A DNA stretch of 33,948 bases from Lonepinella koalarum (GCA_030525745.1 JAUNED010000021.1:1-33948); one strand, 5' to 3'; shown: positions 16,669 to 26,230, counted from the first letter of the stretch. The notes: generated from the letters alone by a model not told the origin. Translations and numbers: made by a program.

Positions 16669-17211
16669 CTATATAAATGCAAGTAGATATAATCCAAATG
16701 TAAAACACCAGACGATAAAATAAGGCATATTCTTATGCCCGACAATTTCTGCCCGTTGATATAAATAAACCGGCACTAAAAATGTCCAAATTCTAAATCT
16801 TGATGTATCTACACCTGCTTTTTGTAGATTTTTCTCATCAAAAATACCCAGTATGATGTTCAAAATCAGTGTCATAAACCAAAATTTCCCGTTTTCTATT
16901 GCCTCTTCTGCCTGATATCCGTCTCCATAAATTAGAAAAATTAAAAGATATTCTAAAAATAAACCGATAAAAGGAGCAAAAGCTAAGATCCAAACCAAGG
17001 TATTATTAATATGGCTTCCGGCTATAGGGGGAGGAGTGCTTTGATCAAAGTATTGAGCAAATTCGGAGCGTCCCAATAATATCCAATCTTCATCGCCTTC
17101 TTTCCAAATCAAATTATGGACAGATAAAATACGATGTTGGATTAGCGTGACAATTTTCTCACTCCCGACTGGCCCTTTTCTCTCGCCATTAAGCTCGTAA
17201 TAATAAATCAT
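16669..17211 (-). CDS. GYF_2 (DUF4339) domain membrane protein
   Basis: 180 residues, uncharacterised. The N-terminal 50 residues are a GYF_2 domain: YYYELNGERKGPVGSEKI, then NLIWKEGDEDWILL, with the conserved aromatic, GPV and W-x-x-G-x-x-x-W positions. A proline-rich linker STPPPIAG (58-65) leads to four hydrophobic segments at about 72-95, 110-123, 140-152 and 163-179. The GYF domain would sit in the cytoplasm. GYF domains of other proteins bind proline-rich peptides; DUF4339 copies are often fused to DUF805, RDD or TM2-like membrane domains and their role is unknown. It lies 18 bases after the paralogous GYF-DUF805 gene and 54 bases before the lipoprotein gene, so the three form one operon. 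Confidence 0.75.
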   Translation of the reverse strand: MIYYYELNGERKGPVGSEKIVTLIQHRILSVHNLIWKEGDEDWILLGRSEFAQYFDQSTPPPIAGSHINNTLVWILAFAPFIGLFLEYLLIFLIYGDGYQAEEAIENGKFWFMTLILNIILGIFDEKNLQKAGVDTSRFRIWTFLVPVYLYQRAEIVGHKNMPYFIVWCFTFGLYLLAFI

Positions 17212-17229
17212 TTACTATTTATCCTATAA

Positions 17230-17883
17230 TTAGGCTAAATCCTGCTCTTTCGGGTTTGCACCATATCTGTTTTCACCTGCTTGGCTATCCAAACAACAGA
17301 AAATAATAATAACAATAGAACCAATAAGCGGAATGAGGTGTAACAATAACCACCAAGCACTTCTATCTGTATCATGCAATCGTCTAAAACTTAGCCCAAG
17401 TGAAGGGATAATTGATGCTAAACCGAACAACAAAGGTAAAACACCGATATAATGAGTACGTAATAGCATACTAAATACGCCTTCAATAATGGATAATCCC
17501 AGATAAATCAAGAAATAAAACAAAGAAAAGAACCAAAATTCTTTCCGTCTTGCACGTCCTTTAAAGTTAATATAATTTTTAAAATTACCTACAAAATACT
17601 GTATAAATACATTATCGCCACTTATTTTAGGTAAAGATGCAATATTTACACCTGCACTAGAATTAGATTTCATTGGTGGTGGAGTCTGTTTCATCGGTGG
17701 AGGTAAAAATGATACATCAATTTCACTCTCCGATAATTTTTTCCAATCCTCATAACCTTCACGCCAAATCAAGGAATTTCTGTTTAATGTACCATTTTTA
17801 GCCAGTTCAATAATTTCATCTGATGAAACAGGCCCCATATTTGCTCCATTATTCTCATAATAGAATAGATTGTTTTCGCTCAT
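17230..17883 (-). CDS. GYF_2-DUF805 fusion membrane protein
   Basis: 217 residues. GYF_2 domain at 7-55 (LFYYENNGANMGPVSSDEI, then SLIWREGYEDWKKL), a linker with two PPPM motifs (61-64 and 68-71), then a DUF805 domain at about 98-212. DUF805 is shown by NYINFKGRARRKEFWFFSLF, SLGLSFRRLHDTDRSAWWLL and the end LDSQAGENRYGANP. Four membrane segments are expected. DUF805 proteins (YhaH type) are small inner-membrane proteins of unknown function. GGAGAAAAAA lies just before the ATG. It is the first intact gene of the operon. The pairing of two GYF membrane proteins with a WG lipoprotein suggests a membrane assembly, but no function can be given. Confidence 0.85.
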   Translation of the reverse strand: MSENNLFYYENNGANMGPVSSDEIIELAKNGTLNRNSLIWREGYEDWKKLSESEIDVSFLPPPMKQTPPPMKSNSSAGVNIASLPKISGDNVFIQYFVGNFKNYINFKGRARRKEFWFFSLFYFLIYLGLSIIEGVFSMLLRTHYIGVLPLLFGLASIIPSLGLSFRRLHDTDRSAWWLLLHLIPLIGSIVIIIFCCLDSQAGENRYGANPKEQDLA

Positions 17884-17898
17884 TTTTTTCTCCTATAC

Positions 17899-18078
17899 TT
17901 AAGCTAACAACAAAACCTTATTAAAACTGATTTCTTTGACTTTTTTGTAGCCAAAACAAATATCCGGTAAGTTCCAAATAATCCCAATACAAAATAGTAA
18001 AACTAGTTTTAGAATGCCAAAACCAATAAGCAATGTGACTAAAGTATGTTTTAAACGAAGGAAAATAGGGATGATTTT
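17899..18078 (-). pseudogene. Start-less membrane-protein ORF upstream of the GYF operon
   Basis: Between TAG at 18081-18079 and TAA at 17901-17899 there are 59 open codons without an ATG. The translation contains a clear hydrophobic helix followed by a basic tail: LVTLLIGFGILKLVLLFCIG, then IIWNLPDICFGYKKVKEISF. The stop lies 15 bases before the GYF-DUF805 start, spacing typical of an operon. It looks like the C-terminus of a small membrane protein whose 5' part was lost or frameshifted. A rare start (TTG or ATT) is possible. The rest of this 380-base gap (18082-18205) is AT-rich, with a ten-base T run near 18158-18167, and presumably holds the operon promoter, which I could not place. Confidence 0.45.
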
Positions 18079-18204
18079 CTATGATATATTCCCTCTAAAA
18101 TTGCGTAGGTCTCATAATGTAATTATGACAGTGAGAATTTTCGACAGTTTAGCATTGTTTTTTTTTTGAGCAATATGATGTATTTTTACACAAAGATACT
18201 GTAA

Positions 18205-18246
18205 ATAAAAAAACCGCACTTTATTTCATTCAATAAAGTGCGGTTT
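18205..18246 (-). terminator. Terminator built from paired uptake signals, after uspA
   Basis: AAACCGCACTTTATT (18211-18225) and AATAAAGTGCGGTTT (18232-18246) make a perfect 15-bp stem with a 6-base loop. On the minus strand a T-rich tail follows, 17 bases after the uspA stop. Confidence 0.92.
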
Positions 18247-18263
18247 AAATTTAATGTGTTTTA

Positions 18264-18689
18264 TTATTCATCACGCAATGGCACAACTAACATATCAATT
18301 TTAATGCTGTTCATCACTTGTCGTGTGGAAGACATAATCTTACCCCAGAAATCCTGATGATGGCCTGTGATCAGTAAGTCCACATCATATTGCTCGATAG
18401 CATCGCTCAGCACTTGCTCTAAATCACCGCTACCGCTTAATTTTTCACTGACCGGATAATCTAAGTTTTCTGCTAAATTGAGTAAGGCTTGTTGGGTTTC
18501 ACCGGAAATACGATCCTGCATAGAAGACATATTCACATCAATCAAGCCGGTATAAAGATCAGAAAAATTCACATCCACATGAATAATTGATAATTTAGCT
18601 TCGTGTTTTTTTGCCACACCCACGGCTTTTTTCAATAAGGTTGGGCTTTCATCGGAAAGATCCACGGCGACTAAAATATGTTTATACAT
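18264..18689 (-). CDS. uspA: Universal stress protein A
   Basis: 141 residues of the UspA family. The start [22 protein letters not shown] and the end [21 protein letters not shown] follow E. coli UspA closely. ITGHHQ (about 112-117) stands where ATP-binding Usp proteins have G-x2-G-x9-GS; the full nucleotide loop is not present, as in UspA itself. It is a cytoplasmic dimer induced on growth arrest and stress. AAGGAG lies just upstream of the ATG. The gene is single, with its own terminator, and divergent from mazG. A 7-bp inverted repeat (TTGAGTG at 18704 / CACTCAA at 18738) lies in its leader. Confidence 0.94.
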   Translation of the reverse strand: MYKHILVAVDLSDESPTLLKKAVGVAKKHEAKLSIIHVDVNFSDLYTGLIDVNMSSMQDRISGETQQALLNLAENLDYPVSEKLSGSGDLEQVLSDAIEQYDVDLLITGHHQDFWGKIMSSTRQVMNSIKIDMLVVPLRDE

Positions 18690-18831
18690 AATATGCTCCT
18701 TAGTTGAGTGGTTGGCTATGATTTAAGTTTATAGTAGCACTCAAGAAATAAAAAAAACCACGACCGGATCACATTTTTGAAAAAATGTTGCAATTTTTAC
18801 GGTAAAATTCACCACAAAAAACGGAGAAATA

Positions 18832-19629
18832 ATGATGTCGGAAGCGATACAACATTTATTGGCAATTGTTGCTAAACTACGAGATCCTAACGGCGGTTGC
18901 CCTTGGGATTTAAAACAGACTTTTCAAACAATGATTCCCCATTTACTCGAAGAAAGTTATGAAGTTGTGGAAGCCATTGAAAAACAAAATATTGACAATT
19001 TGCGTGAAGAATTAGGGGATTTATTGTTACAAACCGTCTTTTTAAGCCAATTAGCCAAAGAAGATAACTTATTCACCTTTGATGATGTTGTGACAGAATT
19101 AGCGGAAAAATTAGTGCGTCGCCACCCACATGTTTTTGCTGGCAAGTCCGCCAATAATGAACAAGAGGCATTGCAAAATTGGAATGCAATGAAAGCCGCT
19201 GAAAACCAACAAAAGGGGCATGTATCTATTTTAGATAATATTCCACAAGCCTTTCCGGCCTTACTGCGGGCAGAAAAAATTCAGAAAAAATGCAGTAAAG
19301 TGGGCTTTGATTGGGATAATGTGCAATCGGTTTTAGCCAAAGTGGAAGAGGAAATTGCCGAAGTAAAACAAGAGCTCAATCGACCGCACTTTTCCTTTGA
19401 AAAAACGGAAGAAGAATTAGGTGATTTGTTATTCGCTACAGTAAATTTAACCCGTCATTTAGGTGTTCAAGCAGAAGAAAGCTTGCGAAAAGCCAATTTG
19501 AAATTTGAACGCCGTTTTCGTGCTGTTGAACAAAAATTAGCGTCGTTAGGAAGAACATTAGAGCAAAGTTCATTAGCGGAAATGGATGAACTCTGGAATG
19601 CAGTGAAAGCAGAAGAACAAGAAAATTAA
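18832..19629 (+). CDS. mazG: Nucleoside triphosphate pyrophosphohydrolase MazG
   Basis: 265 residues with two MazG folds (E. coli has 263). It hydrolyses NTPs to NMP and pyrophosphate; in E. coli it lowers ppGpp and clears damaged nucleotides. The first fold has LRDPNGGCPWDLKQTFQT and the metal-binding EESYEVVEAI with REELGDLLLQ. The second has EEEIAEVKQEL and EEELGDLLFATVNLTRH. Two ATGs lie side by side (18832 and 18835) behind GGAG; the first is at the better distance. It is not next to mazEF or relA here. Confidence 0.95.
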   Translation: MMSEAIQHLLAIVAKLRDPNGGCPWDLKQTFQTMIPHLLEESYEVVEAIEKQNIDNLREELGDLLLQTVFLSQLAKEDNLFTFDDVVTELAEKLVRRHPHVFAGKSANNEQEALQNWNAMKAAENQQKGHVSILDNIPQAFPALLRAEKIQKKCSKVGFDWDNVQSVLAKVEEEIAEVKQELNRPHFSFEKTEEELGDLLFATVNLTRHLGVQAEESLRKANLKFERRFRAVEQKLASLGRTLEQSSLAEMDELWNAVKAEEQEN

Positions 19630-19644
19630 GATCTGATTGCATAA

Positions 19645-19676
19645 AAAAATACCGACAATTTAGCCGGTATTTTTAT
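19645..19676. terminator. Bidirectional terminator between mazG and talB
   Basis: AAATACCG and CGGTATTT pair across a 10-base loop, with As on the left and Ts on the right, between convergent genes. Confidence 0.85.
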
Positions 19677-19691
19677 TTACCGTAGTAAAAA

Positions 19692-20645
19692 TTATAATTT
19701 TTCTACTAACATCGCTTCTAATTTTTCAATATCCACGGCAAATTTACGGATACCTTCGGCTAATTTATCCACTGCCATTGGATCGGCATTATGTTGCCAG
19801 TAGAATTCACTTTCCGTGAGTGGTTCAGGACGTGCTTTCACTTCGCCTTGATAATTTAATTTACGCACTAAAGGTGCATTGCTTTCTTGCAATTCTTTTA
19901 ATAATCCCGGTGAAATTGTTAAGCGGTCGCAGCCGGCCAGTTCGGTAATTTCTCCGATATTACGGAAACTTGCGCCCATGACTACCGTTTTATAGCCATA
20001 TTGCTTGTAATAGTTGTAAATCTCAGTAACAGAAATAACACCGGGATCTTCTGCCGGAGCAAAGTCTTTTTTATCGCCGTTGGCTTTGTACCAGTCTAAA
20101 ATTCGACCTACAAACGGAGAGATCAAATATACACCGGCTTCTGCACAAGCACGGGCTTGCGCTTGGGAGAACAATAACGTTAAGTTACAGTTAATTCCCT
20201 CTTTTTCTAAGATTTCTGCCGCACGAATTCCTTGCCAAGTAGAGGCAATTTTAATCAAAATGCGGTCATTTGAAATACCGGCTTCGTTATATAATTTCAT
20301 TAATTTACGGGCTTTTTCCACTGTGCCTTGTGTATCATAAGACAAACGGGCATCTACTTCGGTAGAAATACGTCCCGGCACGATTTTTAAAATTTCCAGC
20401 CCAATATTCACAGCTAACTTGTCTTCCGCATCAATCAATTGTTGTTTCTTGCAATCACTTTTGCTTTTTGCATAAGCGATAGCTTCTTCAATTAACGAAG
20501 CATATTGTGGTAAGGCAGATGCACTTAAAATTAACGATGGGTTGGTGGTGGCATCTTGTGGTTGGTATTTTTTGATTGCGTCAATATCGCCCGTGTCAGC
20601 AACCACGACAGTCATTGCACGCAGTGCGTCAAGTTGTGTTGTCAT
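19692..20645 (-). CDS. talB: Transaldolase
   Basis: 317 residues, the same length as E. coli TalB. It moves a dihydroxyacetone unit between sugar phosphates in the non-oxidative pentose phosphate pathway. The Schiff-base lysine is K132 in [19 protein letters not shown], and D17 in VVVADTGD and the TTNPSLIL motif (33-40) match the active site exactly. AAGGAAA lies before the ATG. It is a single gene, convergent with mazG and divergent from tag. Confidence 0.97.
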   Translation of the reverse strand: MTTQLDALRAMTVVVADTGDIDAIKKYQPQDATTNPSLILSASALPQYASLIEEAIAYAKSKSDCKKQQLIDAEDKLAVNIGLEILKIVPGRISTEVDARLSYDTQGTVEKARKLMKLYNEAGISNDRILIKIASTWQGIRAAEILEKEGINCNLTLLFSQAQARACAEAGVYLISPFVGRILDWYKANGDKKDFAPAEDPGVISVTEIYNYYKQYGYKTVVMGASFRNIGEITELAGCDRLTISPGLLKELQESNAPLVRKLNYQGEVKARPEPLTESEFYWQHNADPMAVDKLAEGIRKFAVDIEKLEAMLVEKL

Positions 20646-20699
20646 CTTTTTTCCTTATTTTCTTGGTTGAACAAAAAATTTTCCATACAATAACACAAA

Positions 20700-20729
20700 T
20701 TGAAAGCAATGGAACCACTTTTTTATAAA
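20700..20729 (+). promoter_or_regulatory. Candidate promoter of tag
   Basis: TTGAAA (20700-20705), 18 bases, TATAAA (20724-20729). Transcription would begin only a few bases before the ATG at 20741, giving a nearly leaderless mRNA; no Shine-Dalgarno is visible, which fits. Confidence 0.45.
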
Positions 20730-20740
20730 TAAAAAATCTT

Positions 20741-21313
20741 ATGAAAAAACAACAAATTATACGTTGTAATTGGTGTGAAAATGCCACTATTTATCAACAA
20801 TATCACGATGAAGAATGGGGCAGACCGGAGTTTGATTCATTAAAATTATTTGAATGCCTTTGTTTGGAAGGGCAACAAGCCGGCCTGTCTTGGATTACGG
20901 TATTAAAAAAACGGGAAAATTACCGTGCAGCTTTTCATCAATTTGATCCCAATAAAATTGCTTTAATGAGTGAACAAGACTTAGATAATTTAATGCAAAA
21001 TAGTGGTTTAATCCGCCATCGTGCCAAGTTGGACGCCATTGTCAAAAATGCCAAAGCCTATGTGGCAATGGAAAAGTGCGGTCAAAATTTTAGTCATTTT
21101 TTGTGGGCATTTGTAGGTCATCAACCGAAAATTAATGATGTCCCAAATTTATCTTGCGTACCGGCTAACACCTTGATTTCTCAACAAATGTCAAAAGCAC
21201 TCAAGAAAAAAGGATTTGTCTTTGTTGGCGAAACTACTTGCTATGCCTTTATGCAAGCGGTGGGTATGGTGGACGATCATGTAAATGATTGTTTTTATAA
21301 GCACAAGGCTTAA
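20741..21313 (+). CDS. tag: DNA-3-methyladenine glycosylase I
   Basis: 190 residues. It removes 3-methyladenine from alkylated DNA, starting base-excision repair. The zinc ligands of the Tag family are all present: C9 (IRCNWC), H22 (YHDEEWG), H180 and C184 (DDHVNDC). The substrate pocket Glu is in CLEGQQAGLSWITVL (about 40-55). E. coli Tag is 187 residues. No good Shine-Dalgarno precedes the ATG. One uptake signal lies inside. lptD starts 45 bases downstream. Confidence 0.96.
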   Translation: MKKQQIIRCNWCENATIYQQYHDEEWGRPEFDSLKLFECLCLEGQQAGLSWITVLKKRENYRAAFHQFDPNKIALMSEQDLDNLMQNSGLIRHRAKLDAIVKNAKAYVAMEKCGQNFSHFLWAFVGHQPKINDVPNLSCVPANTLISQQMSKALKKKGFVFVGETTCYAFMQAVGMVDDHVNDCFYKHKA

Positions 21314-21322
21314 AAAGTAGAG

Positions 21323-21328
21323 TATAAT
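21323..21328 (+). promoter_or_regulatory. Candidate -10 element for lptD
   Basis: A consensus TATAAT lies 31 bases before the lptD ATG. The -35 region (AGCACA) is poor, so an activator may be needed or lptD may also be read from the tag promoter. Confidence 0.4.
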
Positions 21329-21358
21329 CAGTGAAATTTTTGAATGAATGGTTAGCCG

Positions 21359-23716
21359 ATGAAAAAGAATCTGTATAGTTTAATTTCTCTGTCAATTTTG
21401 ACCGCACTTTATAGCACAGCAAGCCAAGCGGATTTACAACAACAGTGTTTAGTTGGTGTACCGCATTTTTCGGGAGAGGTCATCAAGGGCGATGTGAATA
21501 ATCTCCCCGTCTATATTGAAGCAGATAGTGCCGAGCTGAATCAGCCGATTTCTGCGGTTTATCAAGGCAAGGTAGAATTGAAACAGGGCAATCGCCATCT
21601 GCAGGCTGATTCCGTCACCATTCAACAATCTACCGAAAAAACGACCGAAGCACAGCGTTATGCCTATATTCAAGGTGGTTTTCAATATAGTGATAACCTT
21701 ATTCAATTAAGAGGAGAGAAGGCTGATTTGCACTTGAACAGCAAAGATGCCAATATTGAAAATGCCGATTATCAATTTGTCGGTCGTCAAGGTCGAGGCA
21801 CCGCAATGCATACTGAACTGCGGGAAAATCATCGTATACTGAAAAATGCCACATTCACTTCCTGTTTGCCTGATGATAACGCATGGCAAATTGACGCAGC
21901 AGAAATGAAACAACATATTCAAGAAGAATATGCTGAGATGTGGCATGCACGCTTTAAAGTTGCTGGTGTACCGATTTTCTATACACCTTACTTACAGTTA
22001 CCGATTGGAGATCGCCGCCGTTCCGGCTTATTGCTACCTGATGTAGGAACTTCAAGTCGAGACGGTTATTGGTATGCTCAGCCTGTTTATTGGAATATTG
22101 CACCTAATTATGATGCAACCTTTATCCCTAAATACATGTCTGATCGAGGCTTACAATTAAACGGCGAATTTCGTTATTTAACCGTTTTGGGCGAAGGCAA
22201 AATTGCTGGTGAATATTTGTCTCGAGATCACTACGAGAACTATGTGGGTGAAAACACATCACGCCACTTGTTTTATTGGTCACACCATGCAAAATTATGG
22301 GATAATTGGCGATTAAATGTCGATTATACCAAAGTAAGCGACCGCACTTATTTCAGCGATTTTACCTCTGAATACGGCAACAGTACTGACGGCTATGCAA
22401 CTCAAGCGGCTCGTTTAGCCTATTATCAACCCAATTGGCACTTTGCATTATCGGTAAAACAATATCAAGTTTTTGATAATTTGGACATCGGGCCGTATAA
22501 AGCTTTACCACAACTGGATTTCAATTATTATCGTGATAATTTGCTTAACACCAATTTGAATTTCAGATTATTCTCACAAGCCGTGCGTTTTCATAATGAC
22601 AGTTTAACCATGCCGACGGCGTGGCGTTTTCATATAGAACCAAGTCTAAACTTACCTATGGCTTCACGCTATGGCAGTATCAATGTGGAAACCAAACTAT
22701 ATGCGACACATTATCAGCAGAGAAAAGGTTCATCAAACCATGCGGAACATGTAGAAAAACGCATTAACCGTGTTCTGCCACAAGTGAAAATTGATTTCCA
22801 AACCTTGCTTGCCAATCAACAAAGCTTTATCGAGGGCTATACACAAACCCTTGAACCTCGTGTGCAATATTTGTATCGTCCCTATAAAAATCAACGCAAT
22901 ATTGGTAGTCAAAATAACAATAGCTATTTAGGTTTTGGCTATGATTCTTCATTATTACAACAAGATTATTTTTCCCTATTCCGTGATCGCCGCTACAGTG
23001 GTTTAGATCGTATCGCATCAGCCAATCAAATTACCCTCGGCGGCACAACCCGTTTCTATGATAAAAATGCAGAAGAACGTTTTAATTTATCTCTAGGACA
23101 AATTTTATACATCAACAGCTCACGTATTGATGACAATGAAGATAATAACACTCTAGGTCGTTCGTCTTCTTGGGCTGCAGAGGCAAATTGGAAAATTAAC
23201 AACCAATGGCATTGGCGTGGTAGCTATCAATATGATACACGTTTAAACAGCACTTCTTTGGCGAATTTAGCACTTGAATACAATCCGGAAAAACACAATT
23301 TGGTACAACTGAATTACCGCTATGCCAGCCGTGATTACATTGACCAAAATTTAAATACCCGAAATAGTTACAACCAATCTATCAAGCAATTGGGTATCAC
23401 CACTGCTTGGGAAATTGACGATAATTGGGCGGTCGTCGGCCGTTATTACCAAGACTTAGCTATCAATAAACCGGTGGAACAATACCTCGGTGTGAAATAC
23501 AACAACTGCTGTTGGTCTGTCGGGATAGGAGTGAGGCGCTATCTGATCAATGAAAACGCTAAACGGAAATATAGTGATACAAAAGATACACTTTACGATC
23601 ACAGCATTGGTATTAATTTTGAATTACGCGGTTTAAGCAATGATCATCGTAGCGGTATTGTAGAAATGCTTGATAAGGGGATGTTGCCTTATGTGAGAGG
23701 ATTTAGTTTAGAGTAA
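21359..23716 (+). CDS. lptD: LPS-assembly outer membrane protein LptD
   Basis: 785 residues. It forms the outer-membrane barrel that, plugged by LptE, inserts lipooligosaccharide into the outer leaflet. A signal peptide of 24 residues ends STASQA. An N-terminal OstA/beta-jellyroll domain (about 45-165) receives LPS from LptA, and the rest is the barrel. The four cysteines of the LptD disulfide switch are present: C30, C169 and the adjacent pair C717-C718. RSGLLLPDVGTSSRDGYWYAQPVYWNI is the typical start of the barrel region. An uptake signal is embedded in the signal-peptide codons (21401). Ends 49 bases before argD, which is convergent. Confidence 0.96.
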   Translation: MKKNLYSLISLSILTALYSTASQADLQQQCLVGVPHFSGEVIKGDVNNLPVYIEADSAELNQPISAVYQGKVELKQGNRHLQADSVTIQQSTEKTTEAQRYAYIQGGFQYSDNLIQLRGEKADLHLNSKDANIENADYQFVGRQGRGTAMHTELRENHRILKNATFTSCLPDDNAWQIDAAEMKQHIQEEYAEMWHARFKVAGVPIFYTPYLQLPIGDRRRSGLLLPDVGTSSRDGYWYAQPVYWNIAPNYDATFIPKYMSDRGLQLNGEFRYLTVLGEGKIAGEYLSRDHYENYVGENTSRHLFYWSHHAKLWDNWRLNVDYTKVSDRTYFSDFTSEYGNSTDGYATQAARLAYYQPNWHFALSVKQYQVFDNLDIGPYKALPQLDFNYYRDNLLNTNLNFRLFSQAVRFHNDSLTMPTAWRFHIEPSLNLPMASRYGSINVETKLYATHYQQRKGSSNHAEHVEKRINRVLPQVKIDFQTLLANQQSFIEGYTQTLEPRVQYLYRPYKNQRNIGSQNNNSYLGFGYDSSLLQQDYFSLFRDRRYSGLDRIASANQITLGGTTRFYDKNAEERFNLSLGQILYINSSRIDDNEDNNTLGRSSSWAAEANWKINNQWHWRGSYQYDTRLNSTSLANLALEYNPEKHNLVQLNYRYASRDYIDQNLNTRNSYNQSIKQLGITTAWEIDDNWAVVGRYYQDLAINKPVEQYLGVKYNNCCWSVGIGVRRYLINENAKRKYSDTKDTLYDHSIGINFELRGLSNDHRSGIVEMLDKGMLPYVRGFSLE

Positions 23717-23724
23717 CCAATATT

Positions 23725-23744
23725 GGGGCAAGTCGCATTGCCCC
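23725..23744. terminator. Hairpin between convergent lptD and argD
   Basis: GGGGCAA / TTGCCCC with a 6-base loop, 8 bases after the lptD stop. The T run is poor (CTAAATC), so efficiency is doubtful. Confidence 0.5.
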
Positions 23745-23765
23745 TAAATCAGCCTTGCCTGTCAT

Positions 23766-24992
<1,227 letters not shown>

Positions 24993-25005
24993 TTATTTTG
25001 TAGGT

Positions 25006-25034
25006 AGCATAAATTTTATTGAATAAATAGTCAA
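25006..25034 (-). promoter_or_regulatory. argD promoter
   Basis: On the minus strand TTGACT (25034-25029), exactly 17 bases, then TATGCT (25011-25006). The start site would be near 24999, about 30 bases before the argD ATG. The -35 lies inside ArgR box 1. Confidence 0.75.
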
Positions 25035-25056
25035 ATAAAATGAATAAAAATTCACA
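25018..25056. promoter_or_regulatory. Tandem ArgR operator (two ARG boxes)
   Basis: Box 2 (25039-25056) reads AATGAATAAAAATTCACA, a full match to the ARG box WNTGAATWWWWATTCANW. Box 1 (25018-25035) reads ATTGAATAAATAGTCAAA, with two changes in the right arm. The 18-bp boxes are separated by exactly 3 bp, the arrangement bound by one ArgR hexamer. They cover the -35 of the argD promoter, so arginine-bound ArgR should repress it. Confidence 0.88.
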
Positions 25057-25067
25057 ATTAACCAACA

Positions 25068-25097
25068 AAAAAACCCAATCCGAAGATTGGGTTTTAA
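25068..25097. terminator. Terminator after the porin gene
   Basis: AAAACCCAATC / GATTGGGTTTT with a CGAA loop (reads TTCG on the minus strand). A run of Ts follows on the minus strand. It lies about 20 bases past the porin stop and insulates it from argD. Confidence 0.92.
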
Positions 25098-25116
25098 AAT
25101 CAGCGTAAACTTCTAA

Positions 25117-26139
25117 TTAGAAGAATACACGTAAACCTACGCCATAACCTGTGTCGTTAGATTTGACAACAGGTGCTGTATGTTCTTTAGTTAAAGAACG
25201 ATAGCCTTCTACGAAAACAAGTACATTGCTGTGTAATTTGTAATCCACACCTAAGATATATTTGTTTTCAGTTTCTTTAGCTGAGTTAGCTTGTTTTTCT
25301 TGGTTGTTTTGGTATTGGAAATACACTGCAGACGGATCAATTACTTGGTATTTCGCACCAACTAAGATTGAACGACCGCGTAATTTTGTTTCACCGGCAA
25401 GCTTCTCTGCCTTGCGACCAAATTCAACACCTAAAGCCGCTTTGCCAAAGGTGATTTGAGCTGCAGTTCTCCAAGCATTTTCTTTAGTGCCTGTCACAGT
25501 TGTAGCCGGATCATTGTCATCATATTTAACATAGTTATAACCGGCTGCAAGGCTTAATGCCACATCTTGAGCTAATTCACGATTATAAAATGCAGATACG
25601 CCGTAGCCATTTTTTAATTCTGTCGCTGTGCTGTGTTTTTGTGCATTACCGAATAAGTAATCTAAACCAATGCTTAAACCATGCCATTCTGTAGAAAGGA
25701 ATTTAATTGATTTATCCGCATAATCTTTCAAATTATTATTGCCACCGAATGGATAAGCAAAATCAGATAATTGGACTAAATCTAATGTGGTTTCTTGACG
25801 ACCGAAAGTAAGAGTACCTACATCTTTGTGAGCGAAACCGGCATATAATTGGTTTGCACGTGGGTTACCAAAGCTGTTTGCATCAGTAGTATCTTTATCA
25901 AAACGCATTTCAACTGCACCCAATGCACTTAAACCGTTGCCGATTTCTTGGTTTGCTTTGAACCATAAACGGGAGCCGTTATTTTTTAAATCACCACGTT
26001 GATCTTTGCTGTCTTTACCTAAAAATAAACGGAAAGAACCCTCAACATCAATACGAGTACCATCTTTTTCATAAACGCTGGCAGCGTTTGCTGAAGCTGC
26101 TGTTGCAGCAACAATTAATGCAGCTAATGTTTTTTTCAT
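25117..26139 (-). CDS. OmpP2/OmpH-type general porin
   Basis: 340 residues; an outer-membrane trimeric diffusion channel. The signal peptide MKKTLAALIVAATAASANA is cleaved before ASVYEKDG. The mature protein begins with the porin motif VYEKDGTRIDVEGSFRLFLG, then NNGSRLWFKANQEIGNGLSA and YAGFAHKDVGTLTFGRQ, and ends with the barrel signal GVGLRVFF (terminal Phe). It is related to H. influenzae OmpP2 and P. multocida OmpH. A frame opens 11 codons upstream, but AAGGAAAA before the ATG at 26139 and the signal peptide fix the start. The promoter contains a ten-base homopolymer, so phase-variable expression is possible. Such porins are major antigens and set drug permeability. Confidence 0.92.
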   Translation of the reverse strand: MKKTLAALIVAATAASANAASVYEKDGTRIDVEGSFRLFLGKDSKDQRGDLKNNGSRLWFKANQEIGNGLSALGAVEMRFDKDTTDANSFGNPRANQLYAGFAHKDVGTLTFGRQETTLDLVQLSDFAYPFGGNNNLKDYADKSIKFLSTEWHGLSIGLDYLFGNAQKHSTATELKNGYGVSAFYNRELAQDVALSLAAGYNYVKYDDNDPATTVTGTKENAWRTAAQITFGKAALGVEFGRKAEKLAGETKLRGRSILVGAKYQVIDPSAVYFQYQNNQEKQANSAKETENKYILGVDYKLHSNVLVFVEGYRSLTKEHTAPVVKSNDTGYGVGLRVFF

Positions 26140-26207
26140 TTTGTTTTCCTTAGTTTTTAAAGCAAATTTCAACTGATCTGAAACGCTTTATGATTGAGTT
26201 AATCGAA

Positions 26208-26223
26208 CTCCATTTGAATGGAG
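26208..26223 (-). promoter_or_regulatory. Hairpin at the 5' end of the porin mRNA
   Basis: CTCCATT / AATGGAG, a perfect 7-bp stem with a 2-base spacer (TG), begins at the predicted transcription start (about 26224). Stems at the extreme 5' end stabilise other porin mRNAs such as ompA. Too short a loop for a normal RNA tetraloop, so one pair must open; it could instead be a protein site. Confidence 0.4.
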
Positions 26224-26230
26224 CGGACGA

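Noticed and set aside
26140-26172. 11-codon extension of the porin
   Set aside because: It would precede a complete signal peptide with its own good ribosome site.
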